A program made the position numbers and the translations under genes. From JBNAVJ01 sp049700455 (lineage in GTDB: Bacteria; Bacteroidota; Ignavibacteria; Tepidaquicellales; Tepidaquicellaceae), in the NCBI GenBank assembly GCA_049700455.1, contig JBNAVJ010000002.1, positions 62,001 to 126,000 on the forward strand: DNA of 64,000 nucleotides, given 5' to 3'. The notes under the pieces are model-generated. The model made no database searches and was not told where the DNA came from. It saw only the letters and a program-made list of their open reading frames with translations. Positions 26,412 through 35,143 of the stretch are shown one piece after another (within the stretch, counting starts at the first letter, position 1; each line of letters begins with the position of its first letter).

Positions 26412-28657
26412 TATGTATTTTCCTTTTTTTTCTCTTTACTCTCAGGCCTCGAATAGTAATAGTAGTAATTGTAATAATACCCATAGCTGCTCTTAAACGC
26501 AAAGTTATTTAAAACACAACCTAAAAGGTTCTTCGGATTCAAAGTAAGTAGACGACGATAAGTTTTATAAAATGGTTCAAATGGAGTCAAATGTGAACGA
26601 GCCACAAGTATAGTACCATCAGTTATATTGAAAAGTATTTCTGAATCAGTAACTGAAATAAAAGGTGGTGAATCAATTATAATAATCTCATACAGTTCCT
26701 CAAGTTTCCTCAAAAATTGTTGCATCTGCACCGAGCCAAGAATTTCTGACGGGTTCGGAGGTATAGTTCCACTTGTTACATAACTCAGATTGTCCATTTT
26801 TGCTTTCCTTATTATATCTTCAAATTTCACGTTGTTGAAGAGATAATCACTTAAGCCTGGATAACGTTCCACTTTAAAAATGTTATGCACTCTTGGTTTC
26901 CGCAAATCACAGTCAAGTAACAAAGTGTTTTTCCCTGCCTGTGCAAAGCTTCCGGCAAGATTTATAGCCACTATAGTTTTACCTTCAGAAGGAATAGTAC
27001 TTGTTATCAGTATACTTTTTAAAGGTTTTTCTTCCAGCTTGGAATACTGAATTCTGGTTCTTAACGCCTTAAACGCTTCAGAAACAGAGGCTGTTGGTTT
27101 AAGCTCAACAACAAAATCAGTTTCTGGAGATTGTTCATCAAGAAGTTCTTTGAAACTTGGAATCCACGATAACACACTGAAACCAGATTCTTCCAATTGT
27201 TCGGGGGTTTTAATTGTCTTATCAAGGAAATTCCTGACAAAAGCAAATACAAGTCCAAGTACAATCCCAACAATTATACCAGTAAGTAAGATTAAGTTTT
27301 TATTTGGAGCAACAATTGTAGTCGTATCAAACCCAGGTTCTATCATACTCGCACTACCAAAACGAGACCTTTCATTAATTGTAGCCTCCTGGTATTTTTC
27401 TTCAAGGGTAATATAAAGTTTTTCATTTGTTGTTCGTTCTCGCTCCAACTTCGCCGCTTCGATACTTTCAGCAGGCAGTTGAGAAAATTCAGCTTCATAT
27501 CGACTTAAAAGATTTTTTAGTGATGCTGTTTTTATTCGCAGTGAACTTGAAATCAATTTTGCGTCAAATGCTCTTTGGCTTAGATTTCGCAACTCCTCAG
27601 GCGACCGTGCTATTACCCCAGCACGCAGAATCTCTGTTTTTTGATCGAGATTTTCCTTGAGCTTACTTATTTTTGCATCATAATCAGAACGTACCTTTTC
27701 TATTACCTTAGAATCTTTTGTAACAGCAAGTTCTACATCTCGTTTAACTTCAAGTTCAGCAATCTGCCGCTGCAGTTCAGAAACATAGGGTTGAGTAATT
27801 TGTCCCTCAATGTAATCAAAAAGTTGAGAATCTGTTTCATCAATCTGCTTTTTAAGCAATGCAAGAGAGTTCTCGTTAGCTTTAAGTTCAATCTCAAGGG
27901 AATTCTTTTCAGCATCATAACGAGAAATAGCATCAATCAAAGTTCTGGCTTTCTCATCAAGAACTATAAAACCAACTCTCTTATGAAACTCTTCAAGTCT
28001 TGCCTCAGAACGGTTTAAATCATCAAGTTTTTTGCCTCGCTCCACTTCAAGGAAGTTCTTAACATTAGTTATATCCTGTCTGTTCAATTCTTTTGAATAA
28101 CTAATAAACACCTCCCCATAAACATTGGTAATAAGCTGTACTTCATGATAATGATGCCCTTCACAACTTATCATTACAGCATCTACTCCCTTTTTTAGCT
28201 CAAACCTGACTATATTTGCCAGCCTCTTTCTGAGAGCGTCCCTATCTAAAGGAGTTACCTTGTTACCACTCTTATTTACCAGTAAGCTAAATGCACTATA
28301 ATCACCTATTTTTGCGAGAGAATCAATTAGAGATTTAGCCACAACATCCCTGATATAATAACTCCTCATTACCTCAAGCTGATTCTGAAGCATTCTCTCA
28401 GACATCTGCACCTGCAAGAAGATTGTTTGTGATTCAAAGATGCTCTGAGGTTTATCAATCTTGACCACTGTTACAGACTTATATACAGTTGGATAATTCT
28501 TTATATAAATTACCGTAACTATCATCGATATAATAAATATGATGATAATAGGTACAAGATTAGACTTAATTATTCCAAAGTAATCTGAAAACTTCTTTGA
28601 CTCGGTCTCAAAATCAAGTTCAAGTATGTCAGTATCAATAGGTTCTGACTTTTTCAT
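26411..28657 (-). CDS. wzc: Polysaccharide co-polymerase / tyrosine autokinase (Wzc-like)
   Basis: A 748-residue inner-membrane protein combining a Wzz domain and a BY-kinase. A first helix at about 33-50 is followed by a periplasmic coiled-coil region and a second helix at about 452-470. The cytoplasmic kinase has Walker A STIPSEGKT (553-561), Walker A' LLLDCDLRKPR (579-589) and Walker B IIIIDSPPF (from 657). The tail is strongly tyrosine-rich (YGYYYNYYYYYSR, about 725-737), the site of autophosphorylation cycles that set chain length and export. It follows the SLBB export gene and opens the biosynthetic run. No cognate low-molecular-weight phosphatase is seen in the window. Confidence 0.94.
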   Translation of the reverse strand: MKKSEPIDTDILELDFETESKKFSDYFGIIKSNLVPIIIIFIISMIVTVIYIKNYPTVYKSVTVVKIDKPQSIFESQTIFLQVQMSERMLQNQLEVMRSYYIRDVVAKSLIDSLAKIGDYSAFSLLVNKSGNKVTPLDRDALRKRLANIVRFELKKGVDAVMISCEGHHYHEVQLITNVYGEVFISYSKELNRQDITNVKNFLEVERGKKLDDLNRSEARLEEFHKRVGFIVLDEKARTLIDAISRYDAEKNSLEIELKANENSLALLKKQIDETDSQLFDYIEGQITQPYVSELQRQIAELEVKRDVELAVTKDSKVIEKVRSDYDAKISKLKENLDQKTEILRAGVIARSPEELRNLSQRAFDAKLISSSLRIKTASLKNLLSRYEAEFSQLPAESIEAAKLERERTTNEKLYITLEEKYQEATINERSRFGSASMIEPGFDTTTIVAPNKNLILLTGIIVGIVLGLVFAFVRNFLDKTIKTPEQLEESGFSVLSWIPSFKELLDEQSPETDFVVELKPTASVSEAFKALRTRIQYSKLEEKPLKSILITSTIPSEGKTIVAINLAGSFAQAGKNTLLLDCDLRKPRVHNIFKVERYPGLSDYLFNNVKFEDIIRKAKMDNLSYVTSGTIPPNPSEILGSVQMQQFLRKLEELYEIIIIDSPPFISVTDSEILFNITDGTILVARSHLTPFEPFYKTYRRLLTLNPKNLLGCVLNNFAFKSSYGYYYNYYYYYSRPESKEKKKENT

Positions 28658-28672
28658 TTTAGAAGATATCTT

Positions 28673-29215
28673 TTATTTTCTTAATATTGTAACAATTAGA
28701 ATTGCCACTGAAGTTAGCACCGAAGTTGCAGTTAGTATAATCGACAAATTATCACGCAAGGTATATCTTGGACTGCCAGGTATCAATATAACATCCCCGG
28801 GCATTAAAACAGGATTGTTTTTTACAGGTTGGGTAATTTTTTCCTCCCACAAAAAATCATTGTAATTCAGGTTTATTACCATATTTTGTTTAATATTCAG
28901 TGAATCGTTCTTCAATCTCACAAGCCTTATATCCTCAAGTTTCGCATCATTCAAGGGTCCCCCTGTTAAAGTTAGCAGGTCTATCACCGTAGTACCTTCT
29001 GGAATTAAATATTTCCCGGGACTCCTAACATAGCCCCACACATTCACTTCAAAATTCACTTTCTTTTTATCTGCATAGTTATAATAATTAGAGCCTCCTT
29101 TCATAAGCTCATCTGTACCTATTTTCTCATTTATATCTTGCGCTCTCCCTTCTTCTATCTTGAGGGCTATCGCAAACAAAAACAGACAAAACATTATAAC
29201 CTCTATTGTTTTCAT
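28673..29215 (-). CDS. SLBB-domain polysaccharide export protein, minimal
   Basis: A 180-residue protein starting with a signal-peptide-like hydrophobic stretch (to about residue 25) and ending in a second hydrophobic helix (about 155-176). Between them lies one SLBB domain: VNVWGYVRSPGKYLIPEGTT, then LTLTGGPLNDAKLEDIRLVR and PGDVILIPGS. Typical Wza-type export proteins are much longer, with an N-terminal poly-export domain and several SLBB domains. That part is absent here, so this is a reduced or accessory form. It is the first gene of the glycan run and lies 15 bases before the Wzc-like gene, consistent with acting together in export. Confidence 0.82.
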   Translation of the reverse strand: MKTIEVIMFCLFLFAIALKIEEGRAQDINEKIGTDELMKGGSNYYNYADKKKVNFEVNVWGYVRSPGKYLIPEGTTVIDLLTLTGGPLNDAKLEDIRLVRLKNDSLNIKQNMVINLNYNDFLWEEKITQPVKNNPVLMPGDVILIPGSPRYTLRDNLSIILTATSVLTSVAILIVTILRK

Positions 29216-29381
29216 TTTATTTTATGATACTAAATTACTAAAAGAATCTGTTTTTAGATACAGCTCCGCTTTTTAACTCCCATCTAACTATTAATAAATA
29301 CATAACTTAAGAGTTTTCTCAAAATCAAAATAAATTAATTAATCATAAAGCTTTTTTCAAGTTTTTTATTTTTCTTATAAT
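29216..29381. promoter_or_regulatory. Intergenic region upstream of the glycan cluster, possible promoter
   Basis: This 166-base AT-rich spacer separates the recombinase gene from the first gene of the glycan run and is the only sizeable gap upstream of it, so a promoter on the minus strand is expected here. A weak candidate is TTGATT and TATGTA separated by 18 bases on the minus strand, around 29290-29330. I see no strong terminator or operator. The assignment is positional and tentative. Confidence 0.3.
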
Positions 29382-30311
29382 TTATGCTCTTGGATGAAAT
29401 TGGCGGTAAGTTTCCCTTAACAATGAACGATCAAGGTGTGTATATATTTGGGTAGTAGAAATATCAGAGTGACCTAACATCTCTTGAATCACTCTTATAT
29501 CTGCTCCTCCTTCAAGTAAATGCGTTGCAAAAGTATGCCTTAAAGTGTGAGGGTGTATTTCTTTTTTTATACCTGCCAGTAAACAATATTTCTTTACAAT
29601 ATTCCAGACGGTCATTCGAGTTAACTTCGTACCCCGTACATTTAAGAATATATAGTCTCCTGCTTGCCGTTTCACAAAAAGACTTCTTCCCTCTTTAATA
29701 TATTTTGATAAATACTTTAGTGCAGAACGTCCAATAGGCACTATTCGTTCTTTCGAACCCTTACCAAATATTCTTAAGAATCCTTCTTCAAAATACACAT
29801 CCGGTAATTTTAGGTTTATCAACTCACTAACTCTGAGACCAGATGCATACAATATTTCCAGTATAGCTCTATCTCTTAATCCAAATTTATTTGTAGGATC
29901 CGTCTGCTCAAACATTTTATCGACTTCATCAATAGTTAAAACAGATGGTAACTCACGTTTTGACTTCAAAAGCCCAACCCCATCAGTAGGATTTATAGTA
30001 ATTACTCGTTCAATCATTAAATATCTGAAAAAACTTTTTAGGAAAGATATTTTTCGGTTAAGAGACTTAATGCTGTAAATTTTATCTTTTTTTGTTTTGG
30101 TTGTTACAAGGTATTTCAGATAGGCAGTAATAATTTCTGCATTAACTAACCTTATATCAACAATCCCTTTTTCATTTTGAAGATATTCCAAAAATGCATT
30201 TAAATCATAATCATATGATTCAATGGTATTCTCAGATAAGTTACGCTCTACTCTTAGGTAATTTCTAAATAATTTACGGTACAATTGAAGGTTGGTTTCA
30301 TTCCTGCTCAT
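29382..30311 (-). CDS. xerD: Tyrosine recombinase XerC/XerD family
   Basis: A 309-residue site-specific recombinase with the standard two-domain plan. The N-terminal SAM-like core-binding domain (about 10-105) contains RNLSENTIESYDYDL. The catalytic domain has Arg I in LYASGLRVSELINL, a lysine in GKGSKERIVPIG, the H-x-x-R box in HPHTLRHTFATHLL, a second His in MLGHSDISTTQIYTH, and the nucleophile Tyr at about 290. Size and motifs fit the housekeeping enzyme that resolves chromosome dimers at dif. The gene overlaps the upstream phosphohydrolase by 14 bases. A role as a mobile-element integrase seems less likely, since no attachment repeats or element genes are seen. Confidence 0.9.
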   Translation of the reverse strand: MSRNETNLQLYRKLFRNYLRVERNLSENTIESYDYDLNAFLEYLQNEKGIVDIRLVNAEIITAYLKYLVTTKTKKDKIYSIKSLNRKISFLKSFFRYLMIERVITINPTDGVGLLKSKRELPSVLTIDEVDKMFEQTDPTNKFGLRDRAILEILYASGLRVSELINLKLPDVYFEEGFLRIFGKGSKERIVPIGRSALKYLSKYIKEGRSLFVKRQAGDYIFLNVRGTKLTRMTVWNIVKKYCLLAGIKKEIHPHTLRHTFATHLLEGGADIRVIQEMLGHSDISTTQIYTHLDRSLLRETYRQFHPRA

Positions 30312-32502
30312 CTTCTACAGAAGGATACTTTATTCGCTGATGATAAATTCCGATAAGTATTTTCAAAAAACTTTTCTTTATTTTAGTAAGGTCTTTAAGT
30401 GTAAGTTCACATTCATCAAGTTCTCCTTCCATAAATCTTTTTTTAATAATCTCATCGATTTTATCTTCCAGTTTCTTCGGAGTTGGATCTTCTATAGATT
30501 TTGTAGATGCTTCCACTGAATCTGCAAGCATAGCTATTCCTGTTTCTTTTGTCTGGGGTTTCGGTCCGGGATACCGATATAGATATTCCGAGAGATCTTC
30601 TTTATCTTCATCGATAACGTTTCTGGCTTTACTGTAAAAATATGAAACCAGTGTTGTACCGTGGTGCATTGGTATAAAATCTATTATTTCCTGAGGAAGC
30701 TTGTATTGCTTTGCTATCTCAATTCCATCCTTTACATGTGATATTATTACCTTAGCACTCATTGCAGGATTAAGATTTTCATGTTTATTTATACGCTCAA
30801 CTTGATTTTCTACAAAATAATCTGGCTTCGCTATTTTCCCAATATCATGATAGTAGCATCCAACACGAGCAAGAATCCTATTTGCACCAATAGCTGCAGC
30901 AGCCTCCTCTGCCAGAGTCCCCATCATTATACTATGGTGAAATGTCCCTGGTGCCTTTGAGGACAATTCTTTCAATAAAGGCTGATTGAAATCAGCAAGT
31001 TCCAGTAACGTCAAATCAGTTGTAATTCTAAAAACCCTCTCGTAAAAAATCAATAAGCCATAGGCTATAACCGGCGACATTATAGAATTAATAGCTCCAT
31101 AACTTAGTGAGATTAAAAACTTCTGAATATCATATGATCTATCTAAACTTATTGCTGCTATTGTAAAAAAATAACCAATAAGGATATAAAAGAACGAACG
31201 AAATATTTGAGACCGGTTTTTAATATCACGAACACTGAAAATTGCCAGTGTTGTCCCTCCAAAAGAGATAAATGAAATTGTAAAGTCACCTCCTCTAATA
31301 GCACCAATTAAATAACATAAAACAACAGTGGTAAAAAATGATAATCTTGAATCAAAAATAATTGTCAATAGAATAGAAGCAACAGGGACAAAAATCAAAA
31401 GCTCAACGGGGAAATTTGCTTTTATGTTCACACTCAAAAAAGATAAAAAAGCTATCAGAATTATCAAAGTTGAAATCAAACTCAATTTCAGGTTACTGTT
31501 AAATACATCCCGTCTTATGTAATAAAGAAATAATGATAAAATTACAACCAGTATGGTAATTGTAAGAGCACGACCAATATTCCTGCCTACAATTTCCCTG
31601 ACCCCCATATTTTCTAACCTGATTTTCTTATATGATTCTAACTTTTGTTTAGTCAGTTTATTTATAGGATCGTGTTTACTGACTATACGCTCATTTTCTT
31701 GGACTATCCCTATCGTTCTTGGTACCTGAGCTATCCTGTTTTGAATCTCAAGGTCAGTAAGTTCCTGGCTAAAAACAAGATTCTCTGTTACAAAATGCCC
31801 AACAATTTTTTTAGCAATCTCTACATATTGGGAATTGGAAATTCTATTATAAAGTATTTCCCCAATCTGCTCAAGTATTTCCTGTTTGTCATTAACCTTC
31901 GCAAGGCTTACCACCTCTTGTTGTTTTTGATTCTGCTTTTTTATTGAAATGTCTTTTGAGGTGATTGTCGATTTTGAAAGATTGATTATACTTCTTTGAC
32001 TTACTTGTTCTACAACTCTCTTGATAACATCTTTAAAGTAAGAATAAGAAAGATTAACTGTTTTATTCTCCCCCTTATAAAGCTGACGGAGTTTATCATA
32101 ATCCTCTTTTGTCAAGCCATAAGTAGCAATCTTTTCTGATTCAGTCCCTTTCTTAAAAGCTTGTTCAATTTCTAAGAAAAAATTATTCAACGAGTCTTTA
32201 ACATTTGCTCCTACTGATTCTATTTCAACAAAGACTGGCGAAATTTTTTTCAAAACCTCAGCTTTTTCCTGTTCATATTCAGCTTCATCTCGATAAATAG
32301 GAAATGAAAATGGTGCAATTAAATCCTCATTGTTCCATACACTACCAATTTCATAACCAACATCAACATCTTTATAACTTGGCAGGAGAAAACTTGTTAT
32401 AATAACAGTCACCACTCCTATAAGAAGCTTAATATAAGAATTTGAATTCAGCTCAAATTCTTTTTTAACTTCCAGCTTCTGCTTAAGGTTTGAAAATATC
32501 AT
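30298..32502 (-). CDS. 7TMR-HD family phosphohydrolase (PgpH-like)
   Basis: A 734-residue membrane protein. After a first helix (about 25-42) comes a large extracytoplasmic 7TMR-HDED region, then seven helices (about 305-500), then a cytoplasmic HD domain with HHSIMMGTLAEEAAAAIG, VGCYYHDIGK and a downstream H-x-x-D-G element (ISHVKDGIEIA). In Firmicutes the PgpH protein of this layout hydrolyses the second messenger c-di-AMP, and the same role is likely here. MHHGTTLVSYFY is the further metal-binding His region. A hairpin lies 17 bases upstream of its start. It overlaps the recombinase gene, so the two are probably co-transcribed. Confidence 0.9.
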   Translation of the reverse strand: MIFSNLKQKLEVKKEFELNSNSYIKLLIGVVTVIITSFLLPSYKDVDVGYEIGSVWNNEDLIAPFSFPIYRDEAEYEQEKAEVLKKISPVFVEIESVGANVKDSLNNFFLEIEQAFKKGTESEKIATYGLTKEDYDKLRQLYKGENKTVNLSYSYFKDVIKRVVEQVSQRSIINLSKSTITSKDISIKKQNQKQQEVVSLAKVNDKQEILEQIGEILYNRISNSQYVEIAKKIVGHFVTENLVFSQELTDLEIQNRIAQVPRTIGIVQENERIVSKHDPINKLTKQKLESYKKIRLENMGVREIVGRNIGRALTITILVVILSLFLYYIRRDVFNSNLKLSLISTLIILIAFLSFLSVNIKANFPVELLIFVPVASILLTIIFDSRLSFFTTVVLCYLIGAIRGGDFTISFISFGGTTLAIFSVRDIKNRSQIFRSFFYILIGYFFTIAAISLDRSYDIQKFLISLSYGAINSIMSPVIAYGLLIFYERVFRITTDLTLLELADFNQPLLKELSSKAPGTFHHSIMMGTLAEEAAAAIGANRILARVGCYYHDIGKIAKPDYFVENQVERINKHENLNPAMSAKVIISHVKDGIEIAKQYKLPQEIIDFIPMHHGTTLVSYFYSKARNVIDEDKEDLSEYLYRYPGPKPQTKETGIAMLADSVEASTKSIEDPTPKKLEDKIDEIIKKRFMEGELDECELTLKDLTKIKKSFLKILIGIYHQRIKYPSVEDEQE

Positions 32503-32518
32503 TTTTTCATTGTCTGTT

Positions 32519-32541
32519 GGAACGACTTAGCACACCGTTCC
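32519..32541 (-). promoter_or_regulatory. Hairpin in the leader of the HD phosphohydrolase gene
   Basis: Perfect six-base arms GGAACG and CGTTCC enclose an 11-base loop, ending 17 bases before the ATG on the minus strand. On that strand the upstream arm overlaps a GGAGG sequence that would otherwise be too far (about 37 bases) from the start to serve as a ribosome site. Folding could bring it closer or mask it. The function is inference. Confidence 0.35.
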
Positions 32542-32578
32542 TCCGTAGCTATAATTTGCTATATAATCAATATAAATT

Positions 32579-32878
32579 TTACACTTCAAATTTGATAGAA
32601 TAGTAGACCTTCTTATCAACTACATATTTTTCCATTAGCCGCGCTGTAAGCTCAGACAATTTTTCTGATTGATTATCATCAAATTTCTCAAAATCCTCCT
32701 CTGTCTTGAAAATAGTCACCTCGCTGAAATTATTTTTACGCTTCTTATCCTCAAAAATATAGTAATTCTCTATACCATCTGCTTTCATCTCCTGTCTTAG
32801 TTCATCAATCAGTACAAAATAATCACTTCTTTTTTCTGGATAAATGTTATAATTTACTTCAAATAAGATTCTTGGCAT
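32579..32878 (-). CDS. Small protein, possible dimeric alpha/beta-barrel (ABM-like)
   Basis: I do not recognise this 99-residue protein firmly. It has no signal peptide, membrane helix or cysteine. The order LFEVNYNIYPEKRSDYFVLI (strand-helix), YYIFEDKKRKNNFSEVTIF (two strands) and EDFEKFDDNQSEKLSEL (helix), with a final strand VYYSIKFEV, looks like the ferredoxin-like dimeric barrel of the antibiotic-biosynthesis-monooxygenase group. Members range from heme oxygenases to proteins of unknown role. No heme or catalytic signature is evident. It stands alone, divergent from the DUF255 gene and 76 bases before the phosphohydrolase gene. Confidence 0.6.
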   Translation of the reverse strand: MPRILFEVNYNIYPEKRSDYFVLIDELRQEMKADGIENYYIFEDKKRKNNFSEVTIFKTEEDFEKFDDNQSEKLSELTARLMEKYVVDKKVYYSIKFEV

Positions 32879-33015
32879 AAACTCACTATTTAATTTTATA
32901 GTAATACAATAATATAAAAAAGACCTCTGTTAAAAAAAAGTTATTACTGAGTTCAAAAACAACTCAAGAATTTTTTATTTCAACTTTTTGTTAAACTATA
33001 TAAACTTAAGACACC

Positions 33016-35112
33016 TTGAAACCTAATAAACTTATCAACGAAAAAAGCCCGTATTTATTACAACATGCTTATAACCCTGTTGAGTGGTATCCATGGGGAG
33101 AAGAAGCTTTTTCTCTTGCCAGAGAACTGAACAAACCTATTTTTCTTTCTATTGGATATTCAACCTGTTACTGGTGTCATGTTATGGAAAGGGAATGTTT
33201 TGAAAATGAAACCATTGCTCGTATGTTAAACGAATTTTTTGTTAATATTAAGCTCGATAGAGAAGAACGACCTGATATCGATAAAATATATATGTCCGCA
33301 GTTCAATCTATGATAGGGACTGGTGGTTGGCCTCTTAATATATTTCTCACTCCTACTCTAAAACCATTTTATGGTTCAACTTACATACCTCCCAAAGCAA
33401 AATATGGCAGGGCAGGTTTTGAAGACATCATTACACAAATCCATGAACTCTGGGAATCAAAAAGAGATGAAATCATTTCAAGTAGCGAACGGATTTTCGC
33501 TATCTTACAAAACCGACTTCTCATAAAAAAATCAGATGAACTTCCCGATTTTAAATGGCTACAAAAAAAACTGTTTGATGAAGCAACTTCCTTATATGAC
33601 TATGAATTTGGTGGTTTTGGTAGAAATATGAAATTCCCAAGAACTGTTTTGCTCGATTTTTTGCTCACTTATTATCATTATTATAAAGATTCCGATGCAC
33701 TCGATATGGTGACTTTTACATTGAAAAAAATGTCAGATGGGAGTATTTATGATCATCTCGGTGGAGGCTTTCATAGATATTCCGTAGACCATATGTGGAG
33801 GACCCCTCACTTTGAAAAAATGCTTTATGATCAGGCTCTTATAACTACTACTCTGCTTGACTCATATGCAATTACAAAAAAGAACTTTTTACTTGAAAGA
33901 GCCACTGAAACAATTAATTATGTTCTGACTGAGCTTTTGCATCAGGGAGGAGGCTTTTATTCAGCACAGGATGCAGAAAGTGTCGTAAGTATCAATAAAC
34001 CAGATGAAAAGGAAGAAGGATACTATTACCTGTGGACATTTAACAATCTCAGAGATTTGCTTGATAGTAAAGACGCTGATATTTTTTCTTATGTTTATGG
34101 AATCACTTTTGAGGGCAACATCGTTTCAGACCCTCATAATGTCTTCAAAAATAAAAATGTTCTTTATCTTGCTAATGACATTTACGATACTGCCAGACAT
34201 TTCGATAAATCTCCCGAAGAAATAGAACTTATTATCAAAAAATGTCGGAATATCCTTTTTCAACATAGAAAAAACAGACCCAAACCTGCAACTGATACAA
34301 AAATAATAACTTCCTGGAATGCTTTAATGATTTCCTCTTTATTGAAATACTCACGTATTAGTGGAGATGAAAGGGCTTTGAATGCTGCTATCAATACCAT
34401 TGATTTCATTCTGAATAATCTTTTTGACGCTACAAACAACAAACTGTTCAGACGATTCGCTGATAATGAGAAAAAATATGACGGACTCCTTGATGATTAT
34501 AGCTTTTTTATACAAGCATTGATTGATATGTATGAAACTACTTTTAAAAGCAAATATCTCAATTATGCCCTAACACTAATTAATATAGCAATTGGTAAAT
34601 TTTACGATGATCAAAATCAAGGAGGGTTTTATGATGCCCCTTATAATTCTGATGATTTAATTTTAAAAACAAAAGAAACTTACGATGGAGCTGAACCATC
34701 AGGTAATTCTGTTATGATTAATAATCTCTTCAGGCTGGCAAGATTCACTTCAAATGACAGATATTTCAAGATAGCCGAAGACTCTCTTAAATATTTTTAT
34801 CCTCTGATTGAAAAGACCCCATCAGCAAGTCCTGTGCTTGTGAACGCTACATTTTTTTTGACACATTCACCTCGCGAAATTATCTTTTCTGGAGATATTA
34901 AGAGTGATTTTATTTCTGAATCTATAAACTATCTGAACAGGAAGTTTCTACCGAATACTATAAGAATTCATCTCAATTCCGAAATTGTATCTATTGTACC
35001 TTATACTAAAGAATATCTTGACCAACCTTCTGGAGAAAGAGTCTATGTATGTGAGAACCTACGTTGCAATACTCCTGCTGAAAATATCATTGAATTAAAA
35101 AAGCAAATTTGA
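33016..35112 (+). CDS. DUF255 thioredoxin-domain protein (YyaL/SPATA20 family)
   Basis: A 698-residue protein of a widely conserved family whose exact role is not established. The N-terminal thioredoxin-like domain starts with NKLINEKSPYLLQHAYNPVE and holds the redox motif C-x-x-C in STCYWCHVMERECF. GTGGWPLNIFLTP follows. The remainder is an (alpha/alpha)6-barrel-like region resembling N-acylglucosamine 2-epimerases (DHLGGGFHRYSVD, HFEKMLYDQA). The family sequence begins right after the first residue, so the start must be the TTG at 33016, with no in-frame ATG before the conserved block. It is the first gene of a plus-strand group that continues with aconitase. Confidence 0.9.
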   Translation: MKPNKLINEKSPYLLQHAYNPVEWYPWGEEAFSLARELNKPIFLSIGYSTCYWCHVMERECFENETIARMLNEFFVNIKLDREERPDIDKIYMSAVQSMIGTGGWPLNIFLTPTLKPFYGSTYIPPKAKYGRAGFEDIITQIHELWESKRDEIISSSERIFAILQNRLLIKKSDELPDFKWLQKKLFDEATSLYDYEFGGFGRNMKFPRTVLLDFLLTYYHYYKDSDALDMVTFTLKKMSDGSIYDHLGGGFHRYSVDHMWRTPHFEKMLYDQALITTTLLDSYAITKKNFLLERATETINYVLTELLHQGGGFYSAQDAESVVSINKPDEKEEGYYYLWTFNNLRDLLDSKDADIFSYVYGITFEGNIVSDPHNVFKNKNVLYLANDIYDTARHFDKSPEEIELIIKKCRNILFQHRKNRPKPATDTKIITSWNALMISSLLKYSRISGDERALNAAINTIDFILNNLFDATNNKLFRRFADNEKKYDGLLDDYSFFIQALIDMYETTFKSKYLNYALTLINIAIGKFYDDQNQGGFYDAPYNSDDLILKTKETYDGAEPSGNSVMINNLFRLARFTSNDRYFKIAEDSLKYFYPLIEKTPSASPVLVNATFFLTHSPREIIFSGDIKSDFISESINYLNRKFLPNTIRIHLNSEIVSIVPYTKEYLDQPSGERVYVCENLRCNTPAENIIELKKQI

Positions 35113-35143
35113 AATATTTAAACTTTTTAAAAAATAAAATGCT

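Noticed and set aside
29290..29330. A firm promoter call for the glycan operon
   Set aside because: Only a poor TTGATT/TATGTA match with 18-base spacing is visible in AT-rich DNA, too weak to claim beyond a positional guess.
29382..30311. XerC/D-like recombinase as the integrase of a glycan island
   Set aside because: No tRNA target, direct repeats, relaxase or phage genes are nearby, and size and motifs fit the housekeeping dimer-resolution enzyme.
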